In this document: positions 6,588 through 17,015 of the stretch, one piece after another
How positions within the stretch are numbered: position 1 is the first letter of the stretch
Layout: each line of letters opens with the position of its first letter
DNA from: Phycisphaerales bacterium
Lineage (GTDB): Bacteria; Planctomycetota; Phycisphaerae; Phycisphaerales; SM1A02
Length of the DNA: 64,000 nucleotides
Assembly: GCA_030748805.1 (NCBI GenBank)
Contig: JASMLG010000098.1
Span: forward strand, 1-64,000
Direction: 5' to 3'
Position numbers and translations under genes: made by a program
Notes under the pieces: model-generated
Told to the model about the DNA's origin: nothing
Seen by the model: only the letters and a program-made list of their open reading frames with translations
Database searches by the model: none

Positions 6588-8075
6588 TTATGGACGAAGC
6601 ACTGACAGTAACTCTGACCGAACTGCGCTTGCTTCGGCTGATCCCCCACTTCGCTTCATGACTTCGCCAATTAGTCGCCCAATAGCGGCGTCTTTTCCGT
6701 TTCTAACATCATCCGCTGCATGTGGCTGGGCTTCAATTGACTCTTCTACCCATACCCTAAGTTTGCTTGTATCTGTAACTTGAAACAAACCCTCGGACTC
6801 TGCAACAACTTCTGCTGACTGTTCTGAAGAGCAGAGAAGGTCAAACAATTTGTTGGCTGCGGAGGAACCAATTCTGTTGTCAGCACGCAACCCAATAATT
6901 CCCGATATCTGTTCGGGTGTAATGCCAAGTTCATCAACCATGCAGTTTAGTTCGTTTGACTTTTTCGCTCCTGCGTTTAGTAACCACTTTGCGCTCTGAG
7001 AACCATTTCCGGACTCTTCTACACACATTTCAAAAAATCTACAAGTAGATGGTTCTGCGGTGAGTGCCTGTGCATCTTTTGGAGATAAGCCATACTCACT
7101 TTGATATCTCGATCTCCTAGAAGCGGGAAGTTCTGGTATTAATTCGTTTACTTCATCAATCCATTCCTGAGAAATTGTTAATGGAACAAGATCTGGATCT
7201 GGGAAATACCTGTAATCATGTGCGTCTTCTTTTTCACGTTGTAACACAGTAACAAGATTTTGGTCATCCCAACCTCTAGTGCTTTTTGTATTTGGCCCCA
7301 TCTCAATTCCGTCTTTCTGCCACTGCTCAATCTGACGAGTAAACTCGTGTTCAATTGCTCCGTGAAGCGCTTTAAAAGAATTTAAGTTTTTCACCTCAAC
7401 AATTGGTGTTGGGTGATTGGTTCCATCTTCAGTAACTATCACAACGTTGATGTTTGGTTCGAACCGCATGTGTCCACGCTGCATAACCCCCTCGGTTACA
7501 CCTAAAAAACGACAGATATCACGAACTTCCCTTCCGAAAGCGACTGCTTCGTCAGCGCTTGACATATCTGGCTCCGACACAATTTCTAATAACGGGGTTC
7601 CGGCTCTGTTTAAGTCAACCAAAGAGCCCCCATAGTGAGCACCGCCCGGTAATTCGTGTCCAAGTTTACCTGTATCTTCTTCAAGATGCGCTCGGGTAAT
7701 ACGAACCGGTTTTTTGTTTCCTTCTACTTCAATTTCTAAAACCCCTTCAACGCACAGCGGTTTATCGTATTGGCTGATTTGGTATCCCTTGGGCAAATCT
7801 GGGTAGTAGTAGTTCTTTCTGTCCCATTTTGTGAATCTAGCAACCGTGCAATTCATTGCAAGTCCAACTCTCATTGACATAGCAACCGCTCGTCTATTAA
7901 TTACGGGTAATGAACCGGGAAGCGCCATAACAAGAGGGTTAACAAGGGTGTTTGGCTCGGATTCATATCTTGAAACCAAAACCCCGTTTGGTGCATCGGT
8001 AAACATTTTGCTGTCAGTTGCAAGTTCTACGTGTATTTCCATTCCCACAAGCAACTTGGTTTCAACAATTCTCAT
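6588..8075 (-). CDS. gatB: Asp/Glu-tRNA amidotransferase subunit B
   Basis: This 495-residue protein is GatB of the GatCAB complex, which converts misacylated Glu-tRNA(Gln) and Asp-tRNA(Asn) to the cognate amides in the cytoplasm. It has the N-terminal signature VGMEIHVEL (residues 10-18), the cradle segment with DRKNYYYPDLPKGYQISQYD, the HLEEDTGK motif, and the DYRYFPDPDLVP segment. The C-terminal GatB/YqeY tail ends KRSGGSAEASAVRSELLSVL. Its length matches the family. Its ATG overlaps the pyrE stop (ATGA), so translation is coupled. gatA and gatC are not in the window. Confidence 0.97.
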   Translation of the reverse strand: MRIVETKLLVGMEIHVELATDSKMFTDAPNGVLVSRYESEPNTLVNPLVMALPGSLPVINRRAVAMSMRVGLAMNCTVARFTKWDRKNYYYPDLPKGYQISQYDKPLCVEGVLEIEVEGNKKPVRITRAHLEEDTGKLGHELPGGAHYGGSLVDLNRAGTPLLEIVSEPDMSSADEAVAFGREVRDICRFLGVTEGVMQRGHMRFEPNINVVIVTEDGTNHPTPIVEVKNLNSFKALHGAIEHEFTRQIEQWQKDGIEMGPNTKSTRGWDDQNLVTVLQREKEDAHDYRYFPDPDLVPLTISQEWIDEVNELIPELPASRRSRYQSEYGLSPKDAQALTAEPSTCRFFEMCVEESGNGSQSAKWLLNAGAKKSNELNCMVDELGITPEQISGIIGLRADNRIGSSAANKLFDLLCSSEQSAEVVAESEGLFQVTDTSKLRVWVEESIEAQPHAADDVRNGKDAAIGRLIGEVMKRSGGSAEASAVRSELLSVLRP

Positions 8076-8608
8076 ATAGTTTTTGCCTTTTCTATACCAA
8101 GGTCTTCTGTGGTAAACAGTGATTTAAAAACAAACCCAGATGATTCAATGTTCTCTCTTGCGCCCTCGCACCTATCTATCACTGATATTATTACCTCTAC
8201 CGTTGCGCCAAACTCCTGAATTGTTTTTGCTGCTTCCAAAACCTGTCCGCCAGTTGTTGCAATATCCTCCACAATCACAACGCGATCCTTGTTGGTCAAA
8301 ACCCCTTCAAGTTGATTTGCTGTTCCATATTCTTTCTTTTGATTTCGAATAAAAATACACGGCAAATTACTGGCGATAGAAGCTGTGGTGACAAGGGGGA
8401 TTCCCCCAAGTTCTGCGCCAGCCAACAAGGTTGTGGTTTGTGGAATTGTTTCTGCAAACAACTCACCCAATGAGAAAAGAATGTCTGGCTTTGTTGTAAA
8501 CATATATTTGTCTATGTACCAATTGCTTGTTCTTCCAGATCGAAGAGTAAACTCTCCGTACAAGACTGATGTCTCGGCAATTCTATTTGCTAGTTCAGTT
8601 TTATTCAT
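8072..8608 (-). CDS. pyrE: orotate phosphoribosyltransferase
   Basis: This 178-residue enzyme joins orotate to PRPP to make OMP in pyrimidine synthesis. The PRPP-binding motif VVIVEDIATTGGQVLEA (about residues 109-125) is intact, and the N-terminal YGEFTLRSGRTSNWYID segment is typical of OPRTases. The length is at the short end of the family, as in many bacteria outside the enterics. It sits between a TPR protein gene (20 bp upstream) and gatB (4-bp overlap), apart from other pyr genes. Confidence 0.95.
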   Translation of the reverse strand: MNKTELANRIAETSVLYGEFTLRSGRTSNWYIDKYMFTTKPDILFSLGELFAETIPQTTTLLAGAELGGIPLVTTASIASNLPCIFIRNQKKEYGTANQLEGVLTNKDRVVIVEDIATTGGQVLEAAKTIQEFGATVEVIISVIDRCEGARENIESSGFVFKSLFTTEDLGIEKAKTI

Positions 8609-8628
8609 CCAACTATATTAACTCCAAT

Positions 8629-11193
8629 TCATGGTGAATCAAACTGTTCTCCTGGCACCGGGGTGCTAAGTTGTCTCGCTTCTCTTTCCTTAGAGATGCG
8701 TTCAACCCATTTGTAAGTCCAGTTTGCTACGATTCTAACCGACTTGTCTTCAGATTCACGAGCAGCAAGCAGGCGATTGTCGTCTAGTACTTCGTCTGGA
8801 ACAGTGTTTTCTACAAAACGAACAATCCAAGAAAGTTGAGAAATGGTGCTCTCTGGTTCACTCATCATTCCAACGACTGCCTCAATTGTTGGATCGTCAG
8901 ACATTGTCGAGACAACCCAGGCCTGTGACATTGGACCAAGTCCTGGGAAATTTGACAAAACGGTTGTGACAGCTTCGCTTTTCAATCTCAACTGCTCTTC
9001 TTCGTCTGTGTTTTGTTGGCCTTCTCCTTCGGGTGGGGGAATTAATGGTTTTTCAATTTTTATATCTACATTGTCTGCAACTGTCCATGTCAGTAGAACC
9101 ATTGATGTCAAATCGTCAATGCTAGAAATGCTGGACGCACGTTCTATTGCGTGGTTTACCCACACATCGTTGAGTCGAACGCCATCTATACGAAAGCCCT
9201 CTGTCTCGTCTTTCATTCCGATACGCCCAGCCTCATAAACCAACATACTTCTTCCTGTCCTGCCTTTTGTTTCTCGAGCGGTAAAGTTTATTGTCGACTT
9301 TAGTCTTACAGAAGCCCCTTGAAGTGGAAATGAGTTAACTACACCGCCAATCCACTGCTGCCTTAAATCTGTTTGAATAACAAGTGTTTCCCTTGGCCGA
9401 ATAGACAACTCGTTGTCTATTGGGATTATTATTGGTGGCACTGAGTCAATTTTCGCACCCGGGATTTCAAGGACAACTTGAATTAGCAGAAGTGGCTGTA
9501 GTGGACCGTTTTTTGCAATTGTTATTGGGATGGTTGTATTGTTAGTAAGAGAAACATTAACAAGAATGGGTTCGTATGGTCCAAAGGTTGTTACTTCTGG
9601 GTCAACCCTAAGTTGAACCGGAGGTCTTGGATCTTTAACATATAAGTCAATTGTTTGAAGAACGCCTTCCATAAGTTTTTGAAGGTCTTGAACCTCAGGG
9701 CGTATTTCAAAATCAGCTTTTACAATTTTCAACAACTGGTTTCTTGACCACACCCCAAGCATTGTTCCCCCATAATCTCTCGCTACTTTCAACAGTTCTC
9801 TGGCAGCTTCTTGCTCGTTGCCTTCTGAAAGAGCAATCATTGCCAGTCCAACTTGAGCTGCAGCGTCACTTTTAATTTGTGTCAAGATAGTTTTTGCTAA
9901 TTCTAAATCTGTATTTCTAAGTGCAATCCAACCCTCTAATCGATTTTGTTCAACTGGGTCAATTGTTGCTATTGTTTTAACGTGGTCAATGTTCAACCTT
10001 GCCGTCTCTACATCTTCACCAAGCCAAATGGATACCCAAGCTGCCTGAAGATATAAATCAACAACTCGGGTTGAGTTTGTTTCTCCTTGAGATTCGTATA
10101 GTTTGGCAAAGGAAAGGATCGAACCAACCGCTGAATCAACCGCGATTGCTTTTTGAGACGGATCGTCTAATTCTGAAAAAACAATTGCCCTTGTCGTTGA
10201 CAGTTTTGGGGACAGGGGAGCGTGAATTCTTGCAAGTTCAAGTGGAGATATCCTTGGTTGTGACTGACGGGTTTTGTTCCTATAAATTTTGTCGGTTGCT
10301 TGTTGCCTTGCCAGAATTGTGTCGAGTGCGGCCACAGAATCGCCAGCTGCCCACTGGGAAATTGCGATGTCTGCAAGGAGACTGCTGCTAATTATTTTTT
10401 GATCGCCAGCATTATCTGACAACACGTTCTCATAAATGGCTTTTGCGTCTTTGTAATCCCCAAAAGCCATTAAATATTCTGCAAGTGCAACTTGCGTTGT
10501 AGTGTCTCGAATGTTTGACAACACGGCTGATGCCAACAATTCTGCACGTTGGTAAACGTCGGCTGACTCGTCACCAAAAAAACCAGCTGCAAGTGTAATT
10601 GCATCAGGATAAGATGGGTCTAGGGCAACCGACTCTGCTAGCCACCTTGCAAATTGATTTACATCTCCAACTTGTCTCTGTAAATGTGCGGCATCAAGCG
10701 AAAGACGAGCGGCAACTCTTGAATCTAATAGATTCGACCGTCCATCTGAAAGAAGCTTCTCGTACACCTTCATTCTTTGATCAACAGTGTTTGTACGATC
10801 GATTGCATCACGAAGTCGTGACAATTGCACCTTTGTTTCCCTTGGGGATGTCAACAGTAACCCGCGTATTGCCTCTCTACGCAAAACTGGCATGTCAGCC
10901 ATTTGTGCGACCTCAACCATTGTTCTCCAGATTGACTCGTTGTTTGGAGAAAGTTTAGCTGCTTCTGAAATTAACACAACGGCTGTTGTAATTGCATCGG
11001 TTGTTAGTAATTCCGACATTACTGCTGTATGAGCAACACGTACAAACTCTTCGGCAAGTCTTGATGCCGCTAGTTCCTCTAAAATTTGCTCTGGTTGTTG
11101 ACTGTTGTCGTCAGCAATAGACAGGGACGGGCAAGTGGCTATCGCTAGAAAAACGGCGGGAAACAGGTTTCGTATATATGCTGGGATCGCCAC
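8629..11193 (-). CDS. large secreted TPR-repeat protein, unknown function
   Basis: This is an 854-residue protein with an N-terminal Sec signal (IRNLFPAVFLAIATCPSLSI). Residues about 40-480 are helical TPR-like pairs (WRTMVEVAQMADMPVLRREA, ALAEYLMAFGDYKDAKAIYE, EGNEQEAARELLKVARDYGG). They are followed by a beta-rich region (about 520-680, VQLRVDPEVTTFGPYEPILV) resembling an Ig-like or transglutaminase-accessory fold. A helical tail completes the protein. It is probably a periplasmic scaffold. It is the first gene of a minus-strand unit with pyrE and gatB and has no recognised enzymatic motif. Confidence 0.8.
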   Translation of the reverse strand: MAIPAYIRNLFPAVFLAIATCPSLSIADDNSQQPEQILEELAASRLAEEFVRVAHTAVMSELLTTDAITTAVVLISEAAKLSPNNESIWRTMVEVAQMADMPVLRREAIRGLLLTSPRETKVQLSRLRDAIDRTNTVDQRMKVYEKLLSDGRSNLLDSRVAARLSLDAAHLQRQVGDVNQFARWLAESVALDPSYPDAITLAAGFFGDESADVYQRAELLASAVLSNIRDTTTQVALAEYLMAFGDYKDAKAIYENVLSDNAGDQKIISSSLLADIAISQWAAGDSVAALDTILARQQATDKIYRNKTRQSQPRISPLELARIHAPLSPKLSTTRAIVFSELDDPSQKAIAVDSAVGSILSFAKLYESQGETNSTRVVDLYLQAAWVSIWLGEDVETARLNIDHVKTIATIDPVEQNRLEGWIALRNTDLELAKTILTQIKSDAAAQVGLAMIALSEGNEQEAARELLKVARDYGGTMLGVWSRNQLLKIVKADFEIRPEVQDLQKLMEGVLQTIDLYVKDPRPPVQLRVDPEVTTFGPYEPILVNVSLTNNTTIPITIAKNGPLQPLLLIQVVLEIPGAKIDSVPPIIIPIDNELSIRPRETLVIQTDLRQQWIGGVVNSFPLQGASVRLKSTINFTARETKGRTGRSMLVYEAGRIGMKDETEGFRIDGVRLNDVWVNHAIERASSISSIDDLTSMVLLTWTVADNVDIKIEKPLIPPPEGEGQQNTDEEEQLRLKSEAVTTVLSNFPGLGPMSQAWVVSTMSDDPTIEAVVGMMSEPESTISQLSWIVRFVENTVPDEVLDDNRLLAARESEDKSVRIVANWTYKWVERISKEREARQLSTPVPGEQFDSP

Positions 11194-11258
11194 AGTGGTA
11201 ATTTTACACGGCTTAGGGGTAATTTTTGAGGATACTTACAGAGTATTTGCAAATGGCG

Positions 11259-11287
11259 TTGACACCCACTATCTGGCTTGGTAATTT
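11259..11287 (+). promoter_or_regulatory. sigma-70-type promoter for 11321
   Basis: A perfect -35 TTGACA (11259-11264) is followed after 17 bp by TAATTT (11282-11287), which matches the -10 consensus in four of six positions. The predicted start near 11294 leaves a leader of about 27 nt before the ATG at 11321. It lies in the 127-bp gap between divergent genes and would drive the secreted protein and oppA-like genes. Confidence 0.5.
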
Positions 11288-11320
11288 CGTCAATTCAATA
11301 ATCAAAAAAGGTCCAATTTT

Positions 11321-12352
11321 ATGACAAACACTCGATTCCTAGTGCCATTATTAGTTTTCGCCTTCTGCTTCTCGGCAGTAGCGCAGCCCAGAACAATCAC
11401 GCGAATTGTTGGAAACAACTCTATTGACGATCGTGATGCAGATATGATTCGCAGATATGCAACCGGTTGGGCTGAAAACCTGCAAACAACCGATTCTGAG
11501 GAACTTAGTATTGCGCATAACAAATTGGTCGAACCACTTAGACCAGAACACGGTATGTCGCCATACGCTAGATCTATTTACGGTAAGGAACTCAAGAATA
11601 GTTTTAAGCCAATCCTTGCATCAGAAAACCAAATGGCTGCAATAAACGCACTTCAAGTCATGTCATTTCTTGGTACAGAACAGGCGTGTGGAGTCCTTCT
11701 AAGCCACGCAGATTTATCTACTGAAGACAAGCCATCTCTTAGGCTTTGGGCTTCTATTGGGTTGGGCACAAGCTTCCAAGTTGGAATTCTTCAACCAAGC
11801 AGAATCTCTGATTACGCAACCATATTGTCAAACTTCATTCTTAAAGAAAGCGAGTGGCACATTATTGCAAGGCAATTTGAGTCACTTGCATCTTTATATG
11901 ATATTCCCGATTTATCTAGTAGGGAATTAGAAAATCTAGAGTCACTTTCAATGAAACTGCAAGTTAATTCTATGTCAAAACTATTAGATAATATTATGAA
12001 ATCAGAAGAAGTAGATGAAAGAGTTAAATCGTTGCCTTTCGCGCTCCCATCTCTTCGGCTTCAACTAATTGAACCAAGCATCACAGAAGAGGTGAGAGAA
12101 GAAGGTCAAAAGGTTTTACTTCCTGTCTTAATTGATTTTGTTGAGTTTTCAATTACACGCACTGCAAATTCTGGAGACGACAAGGGTCTGCACAAGGCCT
12201 ATGGCGAGTCCATAAATACCGCTGGTCTCATTATTGACAGAATTCTTGGTGTTGATGACGGGGGATTACCCATGGCGGAACCTTGGGAGACCGGTGACCT
12301 TGGTGCAATTGGGGAACGTGTGGCGCTTTGGAAAAAGTTATCTAAGAACTAA
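11321..12352 (+). CDS. secreted helical-repeat protein, unknown function
   Basis: This 343-residue protein starts with a clean Sec signal ending at a VAQ-type cleavage site (FSAVAQPR). The rest is mostly helical, with segments such as QMAAINALQVMSFLGTEQAC and LRLWASIGLGTSF that look like HEAT repeats. I see no catalytic motif. It lies 5 bp upstream of the oppA-like gene, so the two are probably co-transcribed from the promoter at 11259, which hints at a periplasmic or envelope role. The family is unknown. Confidence 0.75.
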   Translation: MTNTRFLVPLLVFAFCFSAVAQPRTITRIVGNNSIDDRDADMIRRYATGWAENLQTTDSEELSIAHNKLVEPLRPEHGMSPYARSIYGKELKNSFKPILASENQMAAINALQVMSFLGTEQACGVLLSHADLSTEDKPSLRLWASIGLGTSFQVGILQPSRISDYATILSNFILKESEWHIIARQFESLASLYDIPDLSSRELENLESLSMKLQVNSMSKLLDNIMKSEEVDERVKSLPFALPSLRLQLIEPSITEEVREEGQKVLLPVLIDFVEFSITRTANSGDDKGLHKAYGESINTAGLIIDRILGVDDGGLPMAEPWETGDLGAIGERVALWKKLSKN

Positions 12353-12357
12353 ATAAA

Positions 12358-14181
12358 ATGTACCGATTTCTCATCCCTGTTGCATTTGTTGTTGCAGTAG
12401 TTGTCTGTGTGCTGGGGGTTGAAAAAAATAAACCCAGAGCTGACTTTGTGTTTGTAAACCGAGGAGATGTTTTTACGCTTGATCCACAAAGGATGAGTTG
12501 GCTTACAGATATGCAGATTGCTTATTGTTTATACGAGGGGTTGGTTCAATGGAAAACAGAAGATTTTTCAATTGAACTTGCAGCCGCCAACGAGGTGGTT
12601 GTTAGTGACGACCGTTTGTTGTACACGTTTTATTTGCGCAAAGACGCAAGGTGGAGTAATGGTGCCCCGGTTACGGCGCACGACTTTATGTATGCCTGGA
12701 TGCGCCTTTTGACACCCGACACCGCTTCGGATTATTCAAACTTTTTTTTTGTTATTGAAGGTGCAAAGGATTATTGGAAGTGGCGAGCATCCCTACTTAA
12801 AAACAAAAGTGTTATCTCTTTAGAAGAGCTTGCAAAAGAATTTGATGATAGGGTCGGAATTACAGCCATAGATAATCACAAGATTGAAATAAAACTTTCT
12901 AAACCAACTCCATATTTTCTCGATCAACTAGCGCTTGCTGTTTGCAGCCCTGTATACAAACCAGCGGTTGAGGGGTGGGTGGTAAACGAAGAGGTGCAAC
13001 AGGAAATTATTGACCGTGGGTGGAACTCGGTTCTCCCGCCAACAATGGCTAACAGAAAATGGACTTCAATAGATCAAGACACCGGAAGAATAAAGCAGGA
13101 ATATTATTGGGCTAGACCAGAAACAATGGTATGTAACGGTCCCTTTGTTTTAGATGAGTGGCGATACAAAAGGGACATGAGATTAGAACGCAACCCTTTT
13201 TATCATTCTCCTGAGAAAACTTCTCTGAATTCTATTCAAGCGTTAACTATTACCGATGCTAACACTGGCGTTCTTTCCTTTGAAGGCGGTGACATCGACT
13301 GGTTAAGTAGTTTAAATGTTGATTATCAGTCAGATATGCTTGATCAATTGGCAAGTGGGCAAAGAAATAACATCCATGCTTTTCCAACTTTTGGAACTGA
13401 CTTTTTTTCTTTTAACTGTAGGGATTTTCTGAACGATGGATCCGAAAATCCCTTTGCGGTCCCCGGTGTCAGACGGGCTTTTGTTCTTGCTACAAATCGA
13501 AATCGACTTGTTAAATACGCAACCCGGCTAAACGAACCCATTACAACCAGTTTGGTTCCAGCAAACTCAATTGACGGGTACGAAACGGTTGTAGGTTTGG
13601 GACACGATCCAGATTTAGCGAGAAAAGAAATGGAAAATGCTGGGTGGGTCGATAGGGATGGTGACGGTATCGTGGAAGATGTTAATGGAAACCCGTTTCC
13701 AACTGTTGATTTGCTGTACACAACAAACACGCCAAGATATAAATGGGTTTCACTTGAATTACGAAATCAATGGTTTCGTGCCATTGGTGTGAATGTTGAA
13801 CTGCGTGGTACTGATAATGCTTTTTTTAGTGCAGATCTTCACTCCGGTAATTTTATGATTGCTCGGGGAAGGTGGTATGGTGATTATGGTGACCCAACAA
13901 CCTTCTTAGATATCTTTCGTTCAGATAACGGAAATAATGATCGTGGATATTCAAACCCACAAGTTGACGCAGCCCTTGATGCCGCTTCTCTTGAACAAGA
14001 CCCAACAAAAAGAATGGAAATGCTACACGATATTGAAGAATTGTTGTTCACCAGAGAAGTTCCGATGCTAGTTGTGTGCCAGTTGTTACAACTACACATG
14101 TATGATCCAGAACGTGTTTCTGGGCTAACCTCTCATCCCAGGCTAGTGCAACATCTTTGGCGTGTCTCGGTCACAGATTAG
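12358..14181 (+). CDS. peptide ABC transporter substrate-binding protein (OppA-like)
   Basis: This 607-residue member of the SBP family 5 (OppA/DppA type) binds oligopeptides or similar solutes outside the inner membrane. The N-terminus is one hydrophobic stretch without a lipobox, so it is a signal peptide or an anchor. Family features are FVNRGDVFTLDPQRMSWLTD, the YTFYLRKDARWSNGAPVTAH motif (about residues 90-110), LYEGLVQW, and the late DYGDPTTFLDIF segment. It is convergent with the permease gene at 14251-15213. The usual oppBCDF order is missing, so its permease partner may be that gene or one elsewhere. Confidence 0.9.
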   Translation: MYRFLIPVAFVVAVVVCVLGVEKNKPRADFVFVNRGDVFTLDPQRMSWLTDMQIAYCLYEGLVQWKTEDFSIELAAANEVVVSDDRLLYTFYLRKDARWSNGAPVTAHDFMYAWMRLLTPDTASDYSNFFFVIEGAKDYWKWRASLLKNKSVISLEELAKEFDDRVGITAIDNHKIEIKLSKPTPYFLDQLALAVCSPVYKPAVEGWVVNEEVQQEIIDRGWNSVLPPTMANRKWTSIDQDTGRIKQEYYWARPETMVCNGPFVLDEWRYKRDMRLERNPFYHSPEKTSLNSIQALTITDANTGVLSFEGGDIDWLSSLNVDYQSDMLDQLASGQRNNIHAFPTFGTDFFSFNCRDFLNDGSENPFAVPGVRRAFVLATNRNRLVKYATRLNEPITTSLVPANSIDGYETVVGLGHDPDLARKEMENAGWVDRDGDGIVEDVNGNPFPTVDLLYTTNTPRYKWVSLELRNQWFRAIGVNVELRGTDNAFFSADLHSGNFMIARGRWYGDYGDPTTFLDIFRSDNGNNDRGYSNPQVDAALDAASLEQDPTKRMEMLHDIEELLFTREVPMLVVCQLLQLHMYDPERVSGLTSHPRLVQHLWRVSVTD

Positions 14182-14250
14182 TTTGTAACCGCAGCCACAT
14201 AGTATGACTGTCACCTTGAAGGCAGAAATGCAGCATGAAGTGCGGTGGTG

Positions 14251-15213
14251 TTAGGCTGGTCTTGGGTCAAGAAACCTATACATTACATCTACGACAAGGT
14301 TGAACAAAACCAGAAGTGTTGCATAGACCAAAACAATACCCATTAACACAGTGATATCCTTGCCAAGCACAGCGTCAACAAAGTGAGTTCCCACACCTGG
14401 TATTGCAAACACCTTCTCTATTACGAATGAACCTGTCATCGCTGCTGCTGTTGCTGGACCTAGGTAACTAACAACTGGAAGTAGTGCGTTTTTCATGGCG
14501 TGTTTTAGAACAACCACCCTTTCGGGCATTCCCTTTGCCCTTGCGGTGCGTATGTGATCACTTCTTAGTTGTTCAATCATCCCCGATCTCGTAAGTTGGG
14601 CAATATATGCAGCAAACGGTAGGGATAGCGCTGTTGATGGCAACACAAGGTGTTTCCAGGTTCCCCATCCGCTAATTGGAAACCAATGCAACCACACAGA
14701 AAAGACCATTAATAACACAACCCCAATTACAAAACTTGGCAAACTAATGCCTAGGATTGCAACTACAAAAGTTACAGCATCAAGCAGAGAGTTTGGTCTA
14801 ATTGCACCAACTACCCCAGCAGTTAGACCAATAATTAAAGCAAGTAATATTGCACACAATCCGACTGTCATAGAAACAGGTAGTTGAGAAATTAAAATAT
14901 CGTTTACTGTCCAGTTTTCGTGTCTCATGCTTGGTCCAAGGTTAAAAACCGGACCATCTCTGTTTCCAAAAACCCAAGACAGACCAGATGCCTTCCACAT
15001 ATAGTCGCCATAAAAGGCAACCGGATCATTTAAGTTGTACTGGGCTTCCATCTGTTCCATAACCTCTGGTGGTGGTCTCCGCCCATCTTTTTCCAGCGGA
15101 TTTCCGGGGATTTGCCACGCTAACAAAAATGTAATTGTGTAGACGGCTAGTAAAATAAAAGGAAGTTGAACTAGGCGCCAGCCAATTAATTTGGAGAGCG
15201 AGTTCTTTTTCAT
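14251..15213 (-). CDS. OppB/DppB-type ABC transporter permease
   Basis: This 320-residue inner-membrane permease belongs to the BPD_transp_1 family of peptide/nickel importers. It has an N-terminal transmembrane helix, a long extracytoplasmic loop (EVMEQMEAQYNLNDPVAFYG), five further helices, and the EAA loop ARAKGMPERVVVLKHAMKNA (about residues 225-245) that docks to the ATPase. Its ATG at 15213 abuts the eno stop codon, so it may be translated by coupling to eno. The second permease (OppC) and the ATPases are not here. Confidence 0.92.
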   Translation of the reverse strand: MKKNSLSKLIGWRLVQLPFILLAVYTITFLLAWQIPGNPLEKDGRRPPPEVMEQMEAQYNLNDPVAFYGDYMWKASGLSWVFGNRDGPVFNLGPSMRHENWTVNDILISQLPVSMTVGLCAILLALIIGLTAGVVGAIRPNSLLDAVTFVVAILGISLPSFVIGVVLLMVFSVWLHWFPISGWGTWKHLVLPSTALSLPFAAYIAQLTRSGMIEQLRSDHIRTARAKGMPERVVVLKHAMKNALLPVVSYLGPATAAAMTGSFVIEKVFAIPGVGTHFVDAVLGKDITVLMGIVLVYATLLVLFNLVVDVMYRFLDPRPA

Positions 15214-16524
<1,311 letters not shown>

Positions 16525-16526
16525 CT

Positions 16527-17015
16527 ATGGGCATGGACAACACCGAGAATAATAATCTGAAGCATCCGCTTAAATATGAAGGTCCATGCCCATTCTGTGG
16601 ATTTCTTCTAAAAAACCCAACAAATAATCGGTGTCCAGAGTGTGGTCGTGTTCTGGAAATAACACTAAGGTCACCTTTTAAAATGACCGCATGGCTTGTG
16701 GTGTTAATCGGCATTGTTTCGTCAGTTGTTGGTTATTTAAATCATTTGGGGTTGCTGCTTTTTGGTGTTTTTCTAGCAAGTAGATCAAGGTTGACGAGTC
16801 CTTTGGGTCGTGGCGATTTAACTGTTCCTTGGAAAATAGTTATTCCAGAATTAGTTGCTTTGGCTGTGCTCGTTATCTTACTCTTCACGTGTTGGGGGCT
16901 AAGGGATTGGTTTTCCAAACAACACAAGTTGGTGAGAATGGGCATTGGCACCTTGGGTTTTTTGCTGCCTTTTGTCTCATACCAATATATGATTTGGTTT
17001 ATTCTTAGGAACTAA
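16527..17015 (+). CDS. small membrane protein with N-terminal zinc ribbon
   Basis: This 162-residue protein has a four-cysteine ribbon near its N-terminus (CPFCGFLL at about residue 22, then CPECGRVL at about residue 37). Three to four hydrophobic segments follow (about 52-75, 95-120 and 140-160). A cytosolic ribbon fused to a few membrane helices is a common uncharacterised architecture in Phycisphaerae. The start may be the ATG at 16527 or the one at 16533. The 3' end overlaps the convergent dehydrogenase gene by 11 bp. The function is unknown. Confidence 0.75.
   Translation: MGMDNTENNNLKHPLKYEGPCPFCGFLLKNPTNNRCPECGRVLEITLRSPFKMTAWLVVLIGIVSSVVGYLNHLGLLLFGVFLASRSRLTSPLGRGDLTVPWKIVIPELVALAVLVILLFTCWGLRDWFSKQHKLVRMGIGTLGFLLPFVSYQYMIWFILRN

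Noticed and set aside
9999..10391. Plus-strand ORF of 130 codons antisense to the TPR protein
   Set aside because: Low-complexity, Leu/Gln-rich shadow; the minus-strand frame is a continuous 854-codon gene with a signal peptide.
13344..13730. Minus-strand ORF of 128 codons inside the oppA-like gene
   Set aside because: It lies wholly within a strongly recognisable substrate-binding protein frame.
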